Assembly (NCBI GenBank): GCA_033961575.1
Contig: CM066728.1
Coordinates: 97,106,852-97,170,851, forward strand
Reading direction: 5' to 3'
DNA from: Aselliscus stoliczkanus
Lineage: Eukaryota > Chordata > Mammalia > Chiroptera > Hipposideridae
Length of the DNA: 64,000 bases
Of this stretch, positions 23,429 to 34,080 are shown piece after piece; the stretch's first letter is position 1, and every line of letters begins with the position of its first letter. A model generated the notes under the pieces. It saw only the letters and a list, made by a program, of their open reading frames with translations. It was not told the DNA's origin and searched no databases. The position numbers and the translations under genes were made by a program.

Positions 23429-23487
23429 CACCAAGGCATTTAGTCCAGGCCTGTGCTGTGCACATGACCGGCACACTGTGCCTGCAG

Positions 23488-24469
23488 GTGCGTGTGTCCC
23501 TCTAATCCTTATCATAAGGCCTTCAGAAAGAGACCAAGATATTTGAGGAAGACACAAGCTTTGAATAGAAAGTGGTAAAATAAAATCCAGAAAAAAATTA
23601 TGGTGATGAAAGGAAAAAAATAATCAAGACCATTGATTTTCTAGAGAACTAACACCAGCAGAGAAAGCTTTTATTATTGAGGCCTGACCAGGCTTGCTGA
23701 GCGTATGGTTTTGTGCACATTGCTCAAGTGCTACCAGGAGAAAATCTACGTCTAAAGATGAAAACATAAAACAAACAAAACAAAACCCTCCTCGGTCTCG
23801 TCTTAGCTCATGAAATATAAGTGTTTGTTGTTCAAAAATAATCTATTACATACTTAGTGCTGTAAAAGTATTTCTACGGGCAGAAAAAAAAAAGATTAGA
23901 AGAGTAAGGCAGGCAGCTGTTACCAAACTTTTTAAAACCTTTTTAATTAGTCATACTTTGTTGCATTTACTTTCTGAAGACAATTCATTCTATGCATGGT
24001 TGCTTGGGACATATTTATTTTCCTGGAATTTCTCAGCATATTCCAAACAGAACAGTATTCATAGTATATAATAATATAATGAGCCTTTATAGAAATTATA
24101 GTAAATAGTAAAAAATATTGTAATATGTCATCACTATGAATGCCACATTAATCTTTAACTCTAACGCCTATTCACCTTATTCACAGAAATTCATGATTAT
24201 TTTGTTCCAGGTTGATGTGGGATGTTGAGATACAATTGCTTTATTTAGTGATCTGCACTCTATGTCCTGACTTTTGTTTCTTATAGATGTATTCCAAACT
24301 ATAGTTGATAGTATAAGCTATGTAGCCTTTCTGAGCTTCATGTATACCTAATTGACCAGATAAATGAATAGCAAAAAGAAAAAGACCAAAATACTCTCTT
24401 ATGTCCAGAAAAATTGAACAAAAACACTTCTCTGTGGCAAAAACAAGAAGCTATCTAACAAAATGTTTC
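23488..24469. other. Unassigned non-coding sequence
   Basis: The CpG-bearing character fades by about 23560. The remainder is AT-rich with nothing recognised. Confidence 0.5.
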
Positions 24470-24900
24470 CTCCTCTCCACAATACAGAGTTGCAGCTTGA
24501 AATTGAATACTGAGGCAAGAACTATGCTTTCCAGTTCCCTTGAGTTATGGGTGATCATATGATTAATTCTTCTCAATAGAAAGTGAATGGATTTGACATA
24601 TGCTTCTTCTAGATTAGGACTTTTAATATACCAATGTCCCTCTTCCATAATCTCTTTTTCCCCCATCGTATACTTGGATCTAATTAATAATTATAGCCTA
24701 CCAGATGTTTGAGCTATAAGGCAAAAGGAGCTAGGATTCTTGCAAAACCACACAGAAGACAGTGGTCCCATTAGCCTGCCCAGTCACCTAGAATTGTTTT
24801 AGGAGAAAGAAATAATGTTTTATTCTATCGAGCCATTACATTTGGATTGGCTTATCACTGCATTCTTGCCTATCCTCACTAATATATTCTCCCTGCTACT
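24470..24900 (+). mobile_element. Diverged LTR-type repeat (MaLR/ERVL-like?)
   Basis: The order 'gaaagtgaatggatttgac', 'cttcttctagattagga', 'cttccataatctctttttcc', 'agacagtggtcccattagcc' and 'agaaagaaataatgtttta' resembles a common mammalian LTR-like repeat. In that repeat a 'ggcagagcc...agaaataaacttctattgtgttaagcc' end follows. I cannot name the family with confidence. Confidence 0.4.
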
Positions 24901-25959
24901 GATTTTGAAGCCTTTCTCCGTTTCCCAGAGATTTTAAAGTGTACACAAGTATCTGGGGGCTTTTGTATCTTGGCTTACTTTCCAAGTGAGTGCACCCACT
25001 TTGTGGTTATTTGAATGTGTAATAGCCTCCCCAGGTGTGGTGGGAGAATTTTATTACTATTGGCACATAGTGAACATTTTCTTATTGGAATGGTAAATAT
25101 GACATTAATAATGAACTTGAATGTATAGTGATTCTACCACTATAGAAATGTATCCTCTTGAAGTTAGCAAATATTATTCACTGTGCCCATGAACATTCAT
25201 TGATATGTTTGACGAGACCACACATCCTGCTTTCCTTTTTCAGACGGTAAAAGCTATTTCATGGAACAAGTGTTGTAGATTAAAATGAATTGGTAGGAAA
25301 TAAAACCATAACCTAAATCTAGACTTATAGTTGGATAGTTGACAGCTGCATGTCTGAGGGAAAAATAGTCAATATTTTCTATGATGATAAATTGAAATGA
25401 GATTAAAATCCAGCTGGATTTCATCGGATACTTCTCAACAGTACACATTTCCCTCATACTTAAAAGAAGTACCTGGTTGAGTTTGAAGTATTACACTATT
25501 CATCAATCATAAATTCTATTTTCTTTCCCAGAATATAAATATTGGTAATGTTCATGTATGTAAGCTGGCATTTCAGAAATAAGAAATACATCTCTAAGTA
25601 CTTTTATAATAGGTTCAAATTTGCTTGTGTATGATTATATATTACTCCTCTGAGACTCCACCAAAATGATGTGCATAATTCATATCTCTTACAAGATTGA
25701 GAAAGATAGGACCATGCCCCACTGAGCTCATAAACTGTGATTTTGAAAAATGTTGCTGCCATTCAGAGTTTCAGTGTTATAATTATATTCAGATTTATAC
25801 TTAATCGGTATGATTTCAATAGTATCCAAAAAATTTAATAAGACCTCATATATGTATCATACTTCATCAAACTATCATCCACCCTTCCATTAACATCAAG
25901 TAAGTCTACATGATTTAAATGCCCTGTGAGTATTGTGGAAGCTATCAATGATGATGTTG
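24901..25959. other. Unassigned non-coding sequence
   Basis: Nothing recognised. AT-rich with short frames only. Confidence 0.5.
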
Positions 25960-26490
25960 CTATCCATTGCTCTAAGGACAAAGCCTGAAATTTATCCTGG
26001 CCCACAGACCCTGGATTATCTGTTCTCCTTCTGCCTTACAAGTCTCATTTAATATTATGTTCTCACCTCAGGGTGTGTTCTAGCTCTTCTGACCTCTTTT
26101 CAGTTCCATATTGAATATCCCAAGCTACTTAGCTTGCCTGGAATTTTCTCCCCTTCCCATCTACTACACCCAATTATTGTTTAGTTGAATCTTACTTTCT
26201 GTCAGGTCTCAGTTCAATAGACACTTCCTCAGGAAAGCCAACACTAGCCTCCATACCTAAATGATTTTCATCTAATATATGCATTCTTATTATGCTCCCT
26301 CTTCTTCATAACTCTTATCCTACCTATAATTTTTTGTTTGTCTGTGTGACACTATATTGAACATTACTCTTTCTTACTAAACTTCTGGGTCTATGCCATT
26401 TTGGGTCTTTATATTATCATCACTTAAATAATGTGTTGCACATAGTCAGAGCTGAATAAATACTGATTAAGTGAGTGAATGAATGAGTAA
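25960..26490 (+). mobile_element. L2 LINE 3' fragment
   Basis: Follows the L2 3' consensus through 530 bp: 'tctcagttcaatagacactt', 'cctcaggaaagcc', 'attcttattatgctccctc', 'ataactcttatcc', 'gtgttgcacatagtcagagc', ending 'gctgaataaatactgatt' and 'gtgaatgaatgag'. The end is the typical L2 terminus. Diverged, non-coding. Confidence 0.85.
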
Positions 26491-26599
26491 AACAGGTTTT
26501 ATTTATGTAAGGATCAGTGTCTAACAAGAAGAATATCAGACATGAACTTCGTCCTTACAGTCTCTGCTTAATGATGTCTTTAAAAAGGTTTGATCACTG

Positions 26600-26850
26600 C
26601 ACTGTATTACTAAAGTGGAGGTGGTATACCTACTGTAATTGAATATATATAGATAGTCATGGGATGTGGATTATACTGTGGAAGAGAGTCAGAGGAAGAG
26701 TAATAGATATATATGATATGGGGGGGAGTGGGGTGGTGAATTGGGGGTGGGGGTTGTCACTTTGAGGGGTAAAATGTATAATTATTGCACTGTGTTGTAC
26801 ACCTGAAACTAATTAAAAATAAAATAAAATAAAAATAATAAAAAAAAAAT
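26600..26850 (+). mobile_element. L1 3'-end fragment
   Basis: A G-rich stretch (ggggtggtgaattgggggtg), then 'ttgtcactttgaggggtaaa' and 'gttgtacacctgaaactaat', then an (AAAAT)n tail. This is the L1 3' UTR and tail layout. Probably a 5'-truncated insertion of about 250 bp. Confidence 0.7.
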
Positions 26851-27118
26851 TGTTTCAAAGTACTATAAAATAAAATATCTACATTAAATTATACTTTGAG
26901 CAGAAAAAAGATCCTTTCTTTCCAAAATCTTCTTTATTTCAATTAAATGAAATTGGAAGTAAGAAAAATGCAAACTTTGAGCATAAAATTTAAAAATATA
27001 GAGTTTCAGCATTTCTCAGATATCCTTAGTTTCAAAAGTATGCTTGTGCAAGATATCAAAAAAAGAAACAAAACAGAGTAATCAAAATTAATCATAATAA
27101 CAACAATAAAAAGAAAAA

Positions 27119-27177
27119 GGGGAAGGAGAAGGAGAAGGAAAAGGAGAAGGAGAAGGAGAAGGAGAAGGAGAAGGAAG
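27119..27177 (+). repeat. (GGAGAA)n microsatellite
   Basis: About ten GGAGAA units, all purine on the plus strand. Sits after an A-rich segment. Confidence 0.95.
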
Positions 27178-27579
27178 AATCAACACTGGGAAGGAGGGAT
27201 AACACTTTGAAGAAGGGCATTACCCTGGATAAGATATCTATATATTTAAGACTATGAGGCACATAACTCTCAGAAGAAAAATAGCAGCATTTCTGCCATG
27301 AAAACAGAGACTAGATTTTGTGATTATGAACTCAGCTTTAAAGTGCTGGAGGAATCTGAAAAAAGGAGACAACAAGACATGAAGTATGATAAATTATGTG
27401 TAAAATGTATATTCATATTCCTACCTAACCCATGAAATACATGCACAGGACATACTCTAAGTCACACAACAACTAAAATCATTGTATTGAATTTTGAGCT
27501 CACTTCGAAGAGACAAAGATTGCGGTTGAAGCATAATCAAATTAATTGCAAAACAAACCAACAGACACATAAAAAATCA

Positions 27580-28535
27580 ATATTGTTTGATAAAATGTAA
27601 CAAGAATAACAAATCCAAAGTCTCTAAAACATAGCATTCAAAATATCCAGGACACATCTTTAATTACACAACAAGTGAAGAAATAGGAAAAAAGACTAGA
27701 ACTCAAGAGAAAGGCAATATATGGACTAACCACAGGTATTGGAATTAGCAGTTAAGCATTTTAAAACAGTCATCATAACTATAATTATTAATTAAAAGGA
27801 AAATAGGTTCTTAATGAGTGAAAATACAAGAAATTACAGCAGGGGGGAAAAACTGTGATAAAAATACAAATGGAATTCTAGAATCAAAATTTAAATATCT
27901 GAAGTAAAAATTTCACTGACTGAATGTGGTAGACACCCTCCAAAAATCCCCATGTCCCAATCTCCAGTACCTTTGAATATGCTATGTACACAGCTAAAGG
28001 AAACTTGCAAATGTAATTAAGAGACTATACTCCGAAATGGAGAAATTAACCTAGTTTATTTGGTAATTTCATTGTACTTGTGGGTCATTAGCAGGAGAGA
28101 AAATCAGATAAAAGGGTGTTACTATGGAAGAGGTCAGAGAGGTACAATAACTCTATCCACTATTGCTGGCTTTGAAGATAAAAAAAGGTGATTATAAACC
28201 AAAGAAACTGGTAAAGTGAGGAAAACAGATTCCCCTTTGGAGGCTCCAGAAATAAATACAGTCCTTCAGATACCTTGACTTTAGTCCAATGAAACCTCTG
28301 TTAGACTCTTTAAACTGCATATTGTAGAATAACTAATTTGTGTTTCTTTAACCAATAAGCATATGGCAAATTTTTGCAGAAGTAATGTAACCTAATACAA
28401 TGAGCTCACTAGCTGAATAAAAGTGAAAGAGTAAAGAGTCAGTAAGCTTGACAATAAAACAATGGTATTATTTAATGTGAAAACAAAGATTAAACCTATA
28501 GAAGAACAGGAAGAAGAAGGAGAGGGGAAGAAAAA
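27580..28535 (+). mobile_element. L1 5' region, split by an MLT1 LTR
   Basis: 27580-27915 ('aatatccaggacacatcttt', 'gtattggaattagcagtt', 'aaacagtcatcataac') and 28400-28535 ('gtaaagagtcagtaagctt', 'gaagaacaggaag') follow the order of an old L1 5' UTR/ORF1 region. The intervening 27920-28395 is an LTR insertion. There is no intact frame; the 60-codon frame at 28462-28644 lies in this and the next block. Confidence 0.6.
27920..28395 (+). mobile_element. MLT1-like (ERVL-MaLR) LTR
   Basis: 'aatccccatgtcccaatctc', 'cagtacctttgaatatgc', 'ggaaacttgcaaatgtaatt', 'gaagaggtcagagaggtac', 'gataccttgactttagtcc' follow the MLT1 LTR order. Heavily diverged; the end is blurred. It sits inside an L1 5' region. 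Confidence 0.65.
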
Positions 28536-28539
28536 GAAA

Positions 28540-29685
28540 GCAAACAGAAATCTTAAGAATAATGTAAATCAACTACTAGAGCTATTAAGCAATACTGCTG
28601 AATATAAAGTCAATATGTACAAATTTTATTTCATACTTCACTAGTAAGCAATTGAAATATAAAATTTTAAATTACCATGAAAACAAAATATTGAGAATTT
28701 AAGTTAGCAAAAATATGCAAACATGTTATGAATGTTTAATTACTAAGAAATATTAAAAGACACATAAATAAATGGAGACCTAAATATTATCCATTAGTTC
28801 AAAGACTCAGAATCATTAAGAAGACTACTGTTTGCAAAGGGATTTATAAATTCAACATAGTCTCATTAGTAACTTCCCACTGACTTTTAAATAAAATTGA
28901 AAAGCTTCTTCTAAAATAGATTTGGACATGCCAAAAACCTGACTATCCAAAGTAATTGCTAAAAAGAACACAATTGTCTGATTTACATTACTAACACTTC
29001 ACACAATAATTTATACATCATGGCACTAGCCTAAAATATTATAAATATACCAATGTAATGTAACAGAGTGCTCAGAAATAGACAAAATTGATATTGTTAT
29101 TTTATTTTCAACAAAGATATGAAAGCAATTTCAGTTAAGAAAGAAAAATCTTTCCAAAAAAGGACACTGTACAACTGGATCCATATAGGAAAAAAAAAAA
29201 ATTGAATCATATGCAAAAATTAAATTGAGATGAACAATAAACTTAAACATAAAAAAAAATTAAAATCACATAAATTTTAGAAGAATACCATGAAGAACAT
29301 ATTGATAGCTTAAGAGTAAGTTCCTTGGATAGTACACACAAAGAAACAACAGTAAAAGACTGTAAATATGTGATAAATTAGACTTCATTGAAATTAAAAA
29401 TTTTTGCTTATCAAAGATATAACCATAATTAATTGCACAGATTGGGCGAAATTTGAGTAAAACATATATCTGTAAAAAAATCATATGCAAGACATACATT
29501 TCCTTCAAGTGAATAATAAAAGACAAACAATTCAATTAAATTAAGCAAACGATGTCAACAGAGACTTTACAAAAAACAAAATACATTTGGTCAAAAATTT
29601 CATGGAAATGTGATCAATGACATCAGTGATCAAGAAAATGCAAATTAAATCCCAAATAAGCTTCCACTACAAAGAAATAACAAAA
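28540..29685 (+). mobile_element. Old L1 ORF2 fragment
   Basis: 'aatcaactactagagctatt' ... 'gaatataaagtcaatatg' at 28565-28620 matches the L1 ORF2 region that encodes '...LLELxNxxxxYKVN'. Later blocks correspond to the C-terminal part, ending near 29640 ('catcagtgatcaagaaaatg', 'caaattaaat'). Many stops and frameshifts. The following L1 begins about 29690 with an earlier ORF2 segment, so this copy was interrupted there. Confidence 0.7.
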
Positions 29686-29689
29686 TTAT

Positions 29690-31640
29690 TCCATTCACAA
29701 TAGTATCAAAAACAATAAAATACTTACTAATAAATTTAATTAAGAAAGTAAAAGATCTATACAATGAAAACAGTAAAACTTTTATGAAAGAAATTAAACA
29801 AATCATAAACAAATGTAAAGCTAGCTCATGTTCATGGATAGGAAAAAACAATATTGTCAAAATGTCCATAGTACCTATAGCAATCTGTATATTCTATGCA
29901 ATACCTATCAAAATTCCAATGGCATTAAACCACAAAATAGAAATAAAGAATCCTAAAAGTCATAAAGGCTGCCCCCCACCCCTAAAATAACAAACCTGAA
30001 AACCAGAGCAATCCTGAGAAAGAACAAAGCTGGAGGCATCACATTTCCTGATTTCATACTATACTACAAAGCTATAATAATATAAATGGTATTGTACTGG
30101 ATAAAAACAGACAAATAGATCAATGACACATAATAGGGAGCCCAGATATAAACTTGCAAATATGCGGTAAACTAATATTTGACAGGGAAACCAAAAACAT
30201 TCAGTAGGGAAAAGATAGGCTCAACAAAAGGTATTGAGAAAACTGGACAACCACATGCACAGAAATAAAATTGGACCCCTATGTTATTCCACTCACAAAA
30301 ATGAACTAAAAATGGATTAAAGTCTTAAACATAAGAGTTGATACCATAAGTTTCCAAAAGAAAACACAGAAAAGTGTCTCCTGGACATTGATGTTAGCAA
30401 TGATTTTTTAGATATGACACCTAAAGCATAAGCAACAAAAGGGGAAAAAACAAAAAAATCTACAACTACATCAAAAGAAAAAAGAAAAGAAAAACGTTTC
30501 TGCACAGCAGAAGAAAGAATCAACAAAATGAAACTTCAACCTACACGAATGGGAGAAAATGTTTGCAAACCGTATGTCAGATAAAGAGTTAATATCCAAA
30601 AAACATAAAGGGCTCATACAATTCAATCACAAAACCCAACAATAATACAACAATCTAATTAAAAATGGTTAGAAGATATGAATAGGCATTTTTTTCCAAA
30701 GAAGATATCCAAATAACCAATCGGTACATGACAGGCCCTCAACATTACTAATCATCAGGGAAATGCAAAGCATGACCACAGTGAGATGTCACCTCATGCA
30801 TGTTAGAAGGCCTATCTTCAAGAAAACAAGAAATAACAAGTGATGTAGGCTGTGTAGAAAAGGGAACCCTTGTGCACTGTTGGTTGTAAATTGGTACAGC
30901 TATTGTGGAAAGCAGCATGATGATTTCTCAAAAAATTAAAAATAGAACTACCATATGATCCAGCAATTTCACTTCTGAGTATATCCCAAAGAAATGAAAA
31001 TAGGATATTGAAAAAAATATATATTTCCACTCTCATGTTTATCATAGCATTGTTTATAATAGCCAAATATGCAAACAACCTAAGTGTTTGTCATTGGGTA
31101 AATGGATAAAGAAGATGTGGTACGTATACAATGGAATATTATCAAGCCATGAGAAAGAAGGAAATCTTGTAATTTTCAACAACATGGGTGGACCTTGTGG
31201 TAATTATGTTAAATGAGATAAGTCAGATAGAGAAAGACAAATATATATGATATCACTTAAATGTGGAATCTACAAAAGCCAAACTCATAAAAATAGATAG
31301 TAGCATGTTAGTTACCAGGGGTTGGGGGTAGGGGAATTAAAATGTTGTTTAAGGGTACAAACTTGCAGCGAGTAGATAAATAAGTTATTGAGATCTAATG
31401 CAAGAAATAGTGATTATAGTGAACAAAAACTGTATTACAAACTTTAAGGTTGCTAAGAGACTAGATCTTAATTGTTCTCATCACAAGGACTAAATGATAA
31501 TTATGTGATGTGAGATTAGAGGTGCTCGTTAACAGGATGGTGATAATCATATCACAACATATAAATGTATCAAATCAATACATTGTACACCTTAAACTTA
31601 CACAATGGTACATGACAATAATAGCTCAATAAATTGATGC
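29690..31640 (+). mobile_element. L1 3' half (ORF2 C-terminal part plus 3' UTR)
   Basis: Starts with ORF2 text coding for 'FTIVSKTIKYLLINL' and runs through 'MKEIKQIINKCKASSCSW', 'IVKMSIVPIAICIFYAIPIK' (partly open at 29784-29990) and the '...SWRHHIS' region near 30030. The terminal ORF2 and 3' UTR follow ('ttataatagccaaatatgc' at about 31050, 'gtaaatggataaagaagat'), ending 'cattgtacaccttaaac'. It has a deletion or stops in every frame, so it is dead. Better preserved than the flanking L1 pieces, consistent with later insertion. Confidence 0.85.
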
Positions 31641-31920
31641 AAGAAAGCAAAAAAAGCAAGCAAGAAAGCAAGAAAGCAAGCAAGAAAGCAAAGAAAGAAA
31701 GCAAGAAAGAAAGCAAGAAAGAAAGCAAGAAAGCAAGCAAGAAGGAAGGAAGGAAGGAAGGAAGGAAGGAAGGAAGGAAGGAAGGAAGGAAGGAAGGAAG
31801 GAAGGAAAGAAAGAAAGAAAGAAGGAAAGAAAGAAAGAGAGAGAAAGAGAGAGAGAGAGAGAAAGGAGAGAGAGAGAAAGAAAGGAGAGAGGGAGGGAAG
31901 GGGGGAGGAAAGGAAAAGAC
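31640..31920 (+). repeat. (GAAA)n/(GGAA)n purine tract, probably an expanded L1 tail
   Basis: Units shift from GCAA/GAAAG through GGAA (about 16 perfect units at 31741-31806) to GAAA and GAGA. Directly follows the L1 3' end, so it most likely grew from its poly(A) tail. Frames of up to 132 codons across it encode only repeated Lys/Glu/Arg or Phe/Leu/Ser and are not genes. Confidence 0.93.
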
Positions 31921-31924
31921 TAAG

Positions 31925-32190
31925 GACACCAAAAGTTGGCAAGGATATAGATCAACCAGAACTCTCAAAAGTTGCTGGTAAGATTGTAAACAGATATGGA
32001 CACTTTGTTAAAAATTCTGCCAGTCACTGATAAAACTAAACCTTTCTTTCATTTGATCTACAGTTATAATGCTAGCCATTTCCTCAAGAGAAATACATAT
32101 ATATGTTCACAAAGTGATTTCTATGGAAAAAATCATGGTGACTTTATTTATAATATCCTCAAATTGAAAATATCCCAATTGACCAGATAC
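31925..32190 (+). mobile_element. L1 3' fragment (probable continuation of the older L1)
   Basis: 'gttggcaaggatatagatca', 'accagaactctcaaaagttg', 'ctcaagagaaatacat' and 'tttataatatcctcaaattg' match the end of L1 ORF2 and start of the 3' UTR. In L1 order it picks up just after the point where the 28540-29685 copy stops, so the two are probably halves of one element. Confidence 0.7.
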
Positions 32191-32948
32191 ATACTTTTAT
32201 TCCTTAGGCTTTGAAAATTTCTTAGTAAACTTGATATTGATTAGAACTCTCTATATAGGTTTAATGTTTCATCCAAAATAATTCCGATTAAAAATTACAA
32301 ATTTTCAAAAAATTATTTTTCTCCTTAAAATTATGATTTAAAGAATCCTGCTCAGTGGCATTTCATATGTAACAATATACATAGATGATAGAAGAAAGAA
32401 AAAAAGAAAGAGAGGAAGGAGGGAAGAAGAGAGGAGACAGAGCAGAGTATGCTAATGGAAGGAAGGAGGATAGAAAAAACAAGAGAAAATATTTTTGATT
32501 TGCAAAGTCAAATGTCATATAACAGAGATACATAGCTGTAAATCTGCATTTCACACTTATATTTGAAATTTCTAATTTCTTACATATATACTGAGTTTCC
32601 TATAATAATTGGATTAAATTTAGGAAGTAAGGATACCAGATTAATAGTAAATAAGTTAATGGTCAAACTGAGAGGATACTTTATTTCTAACACACACACA
32701 CGAACCTATAAAACAATGCTTCAAGGTATCCAGTTGTAAAAATAAAACCATTGTCAAACATAGATTCGTACATAGAAAACAGCAATACAACAAAAGAAAA
32801 AACATGTATCTACACATTGATGATTATTTGTGTCATGAACCAAATGTGATTAACCTAATTCCACACACCTGAGATGCAAAAAAAAAAAGGAAACAAAAAA
32901 AGAAAAGAAATATGTAATTAAATAGGTTTGCAAAGATTAACTTTTTTT
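32191..32948. other. Unassigned sequence with a purine-rich patch
   Basis: Mostly unassigned. 32388-32480 is GAAA/GGAGG-rich, and an A-rich run at 32877-32912 may be a retroposon tail. The SINE's left duplication lies at about 32929-32946. Confidence 0.5.
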
Positions 32949-33389
32949 TAAAAATATTTTATTGGGGAATTCGGGGAGCAGAACAGCGTTGAGGAATTGG
33001 GAAGGGGAACAGACAAGTTGCTGTCCTTTTGTTCTTCAGTCTAGTTGCGGAGGACGTTGCTTCACTGGCCATGTTGGTATAGTCATTGCGCTCTTCCCGG
33101 ATGAGGCAGATCAGTCGCTGGCCTCTGGATGTCACTCACCCTGGTTATTGGCAGCTCACACTGGCTGCCAGCCTTTCACACTGGCTGCCGGCCACTCACT
33201 GTAGCCTAGGGCAGCCCACTGCAGCAGGGGCTGCAGCCTACTCCATCACCGGGGCTCGCAAAGCCCAGCTCCAGGTGGAGCTGTTGTTAGCTGTAGAGGG
33301 CAGTGTCACTGGCCCTCATGTGGGATCTGAACCAGGGCCGCTGGCATCCCCAAACCAGCTCTTAACCAAGGCGCCACTTAGCCCAGCCC
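32949..33389 (-). mobile_element. GGGCCGGCC-type tRNA-derived SINE, copy 1 (long form)
   Basis: On the minus strand it starts gggctgggctaagtggcgcc and has a tRNA-like A box and a B-box-like ggttcagatccc. It then runs through a GC-rich body and ends with the ttccccaataaaat tail. Flanked by near-identical repeats tgcaaagattaacttttt (about 32929-32946) and tgcaaaaaataacttttt (about 33390-33407). About 440 bp. Small frames in it (32962-33409) are not genes. No protein is encoded; amplification would depend on L1 machinery. Confidence 0.88.
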
Positions 33390-33929
33390 TGCAAAAAATA
33401 ACTTTTTAAACACTAGCATATAAATAAGGAAATACAAATATGTATATACTAAATTTAATTACTCGCTATAGAATGTTTGGCTCCATTAATGTCATTACTG
33501 AATTATTTGGTCCATGGTAAATAGCACATAATAGATCCACTTAATTCTTGATTCCTGATAAAATGTATTAAGGAATGCTCACAGGTGTTCCAAGTAGGAA
33601 GATCCCAAAACTATGACTGCCTTAAGCTCTTTAGAACATTGCTATCTCTAATCCTTGTTTATTTTAATAGGAAAACCTCTTCATAATTCTCATCTTGGTG
33701 CTTTACTCATAAACTTAAAGAGATTCAAATAAGTTATAAATCCATCTCAAGTACTAAGAAACAGATTTCTGTTATATATACAGGTTACTTAATCCATCCC
33801 TCTTCCACTAAATATCAAGGGAAAATTCAACTTGGTTTTCATTATCTTTTAAAGAAACATGATAAAAATGGTTATCCTATATAGATTTATTCAGTTGTCT
33901 TAAACTTTAAATGTTCCAGGCAATTGCCC
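33390..33929. other. Unassigned AT-rich sequence
   Basis: Nothing recognised. Confidence 0.5.
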
Positions 33930-34080
33930 ATGTAAAAATCATAGATATTTACTAAGCAGATACTGGGCACCAGACACATTTCTAGACACTGGGAATCCAA
34001 TGTTAACAATAACACTATCCTAATTTAATAGGGTTTTTATTCTGGTCAGGAAGCTAAACACAGTCAAATATCGACACACA
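33930..34080 (-). mobile_element. L2 LINE 3' fragment
   Basis: 'agatatttactaagcagata', 'ctgggcaccagacacatttc' and 'tagacactgggaatcc' read as the reverse complement of the L2 3' end. Short and diverged. Confidence 0.7.

Larger units (their letters stand above)
23197..23487 (+). other. Candidate exon or regulatory element (CpG-bearing, non-repeat)
   Basis: This block is richer in G+C and CpG than the surrounding AT-rich DNA and matches no repeat I know. It is preceded by ttttcatttag and followed by CAG|gtgcgt (donor-like, 23488). An internal donor-like site gtaagt sits at 23294. The frame in phase with ATG 23206 is open across the whole block and ends at 23505. Its 99 residues include basic clusters (GVKRK, SRKRK) but no family I recognise. 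A second frame (23301-23546) and a minus-strand frame (23098-23406) are also open, which weakens the coding case. Regulatory-type motifs are present: TGCGTATGCGCA (23311-23322, one mismatch from the NRF1 palindrome), CACGTG (23415-23420) and GACGTCAT (23421-23428). It could be a non-coding RNA exon, an enhancer or promoter, or decayed pseudogene sequence. Confidence 0.35.

Noticed and set aside
29784..29990. 68-codon frame that could suggest a reverse transcriptase gene
   Set aside because: It is a surviving open stretch of a dead L1 ORF2. Frames before and after are broken.
31570..31981. Frames of 114-132 codons on both strands
   Set aside because: They run through the GAAA/GGAA microsatellite and encode only repeated Phe/Leu/Ser or Lys/Glu/Arg. 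Not genes.
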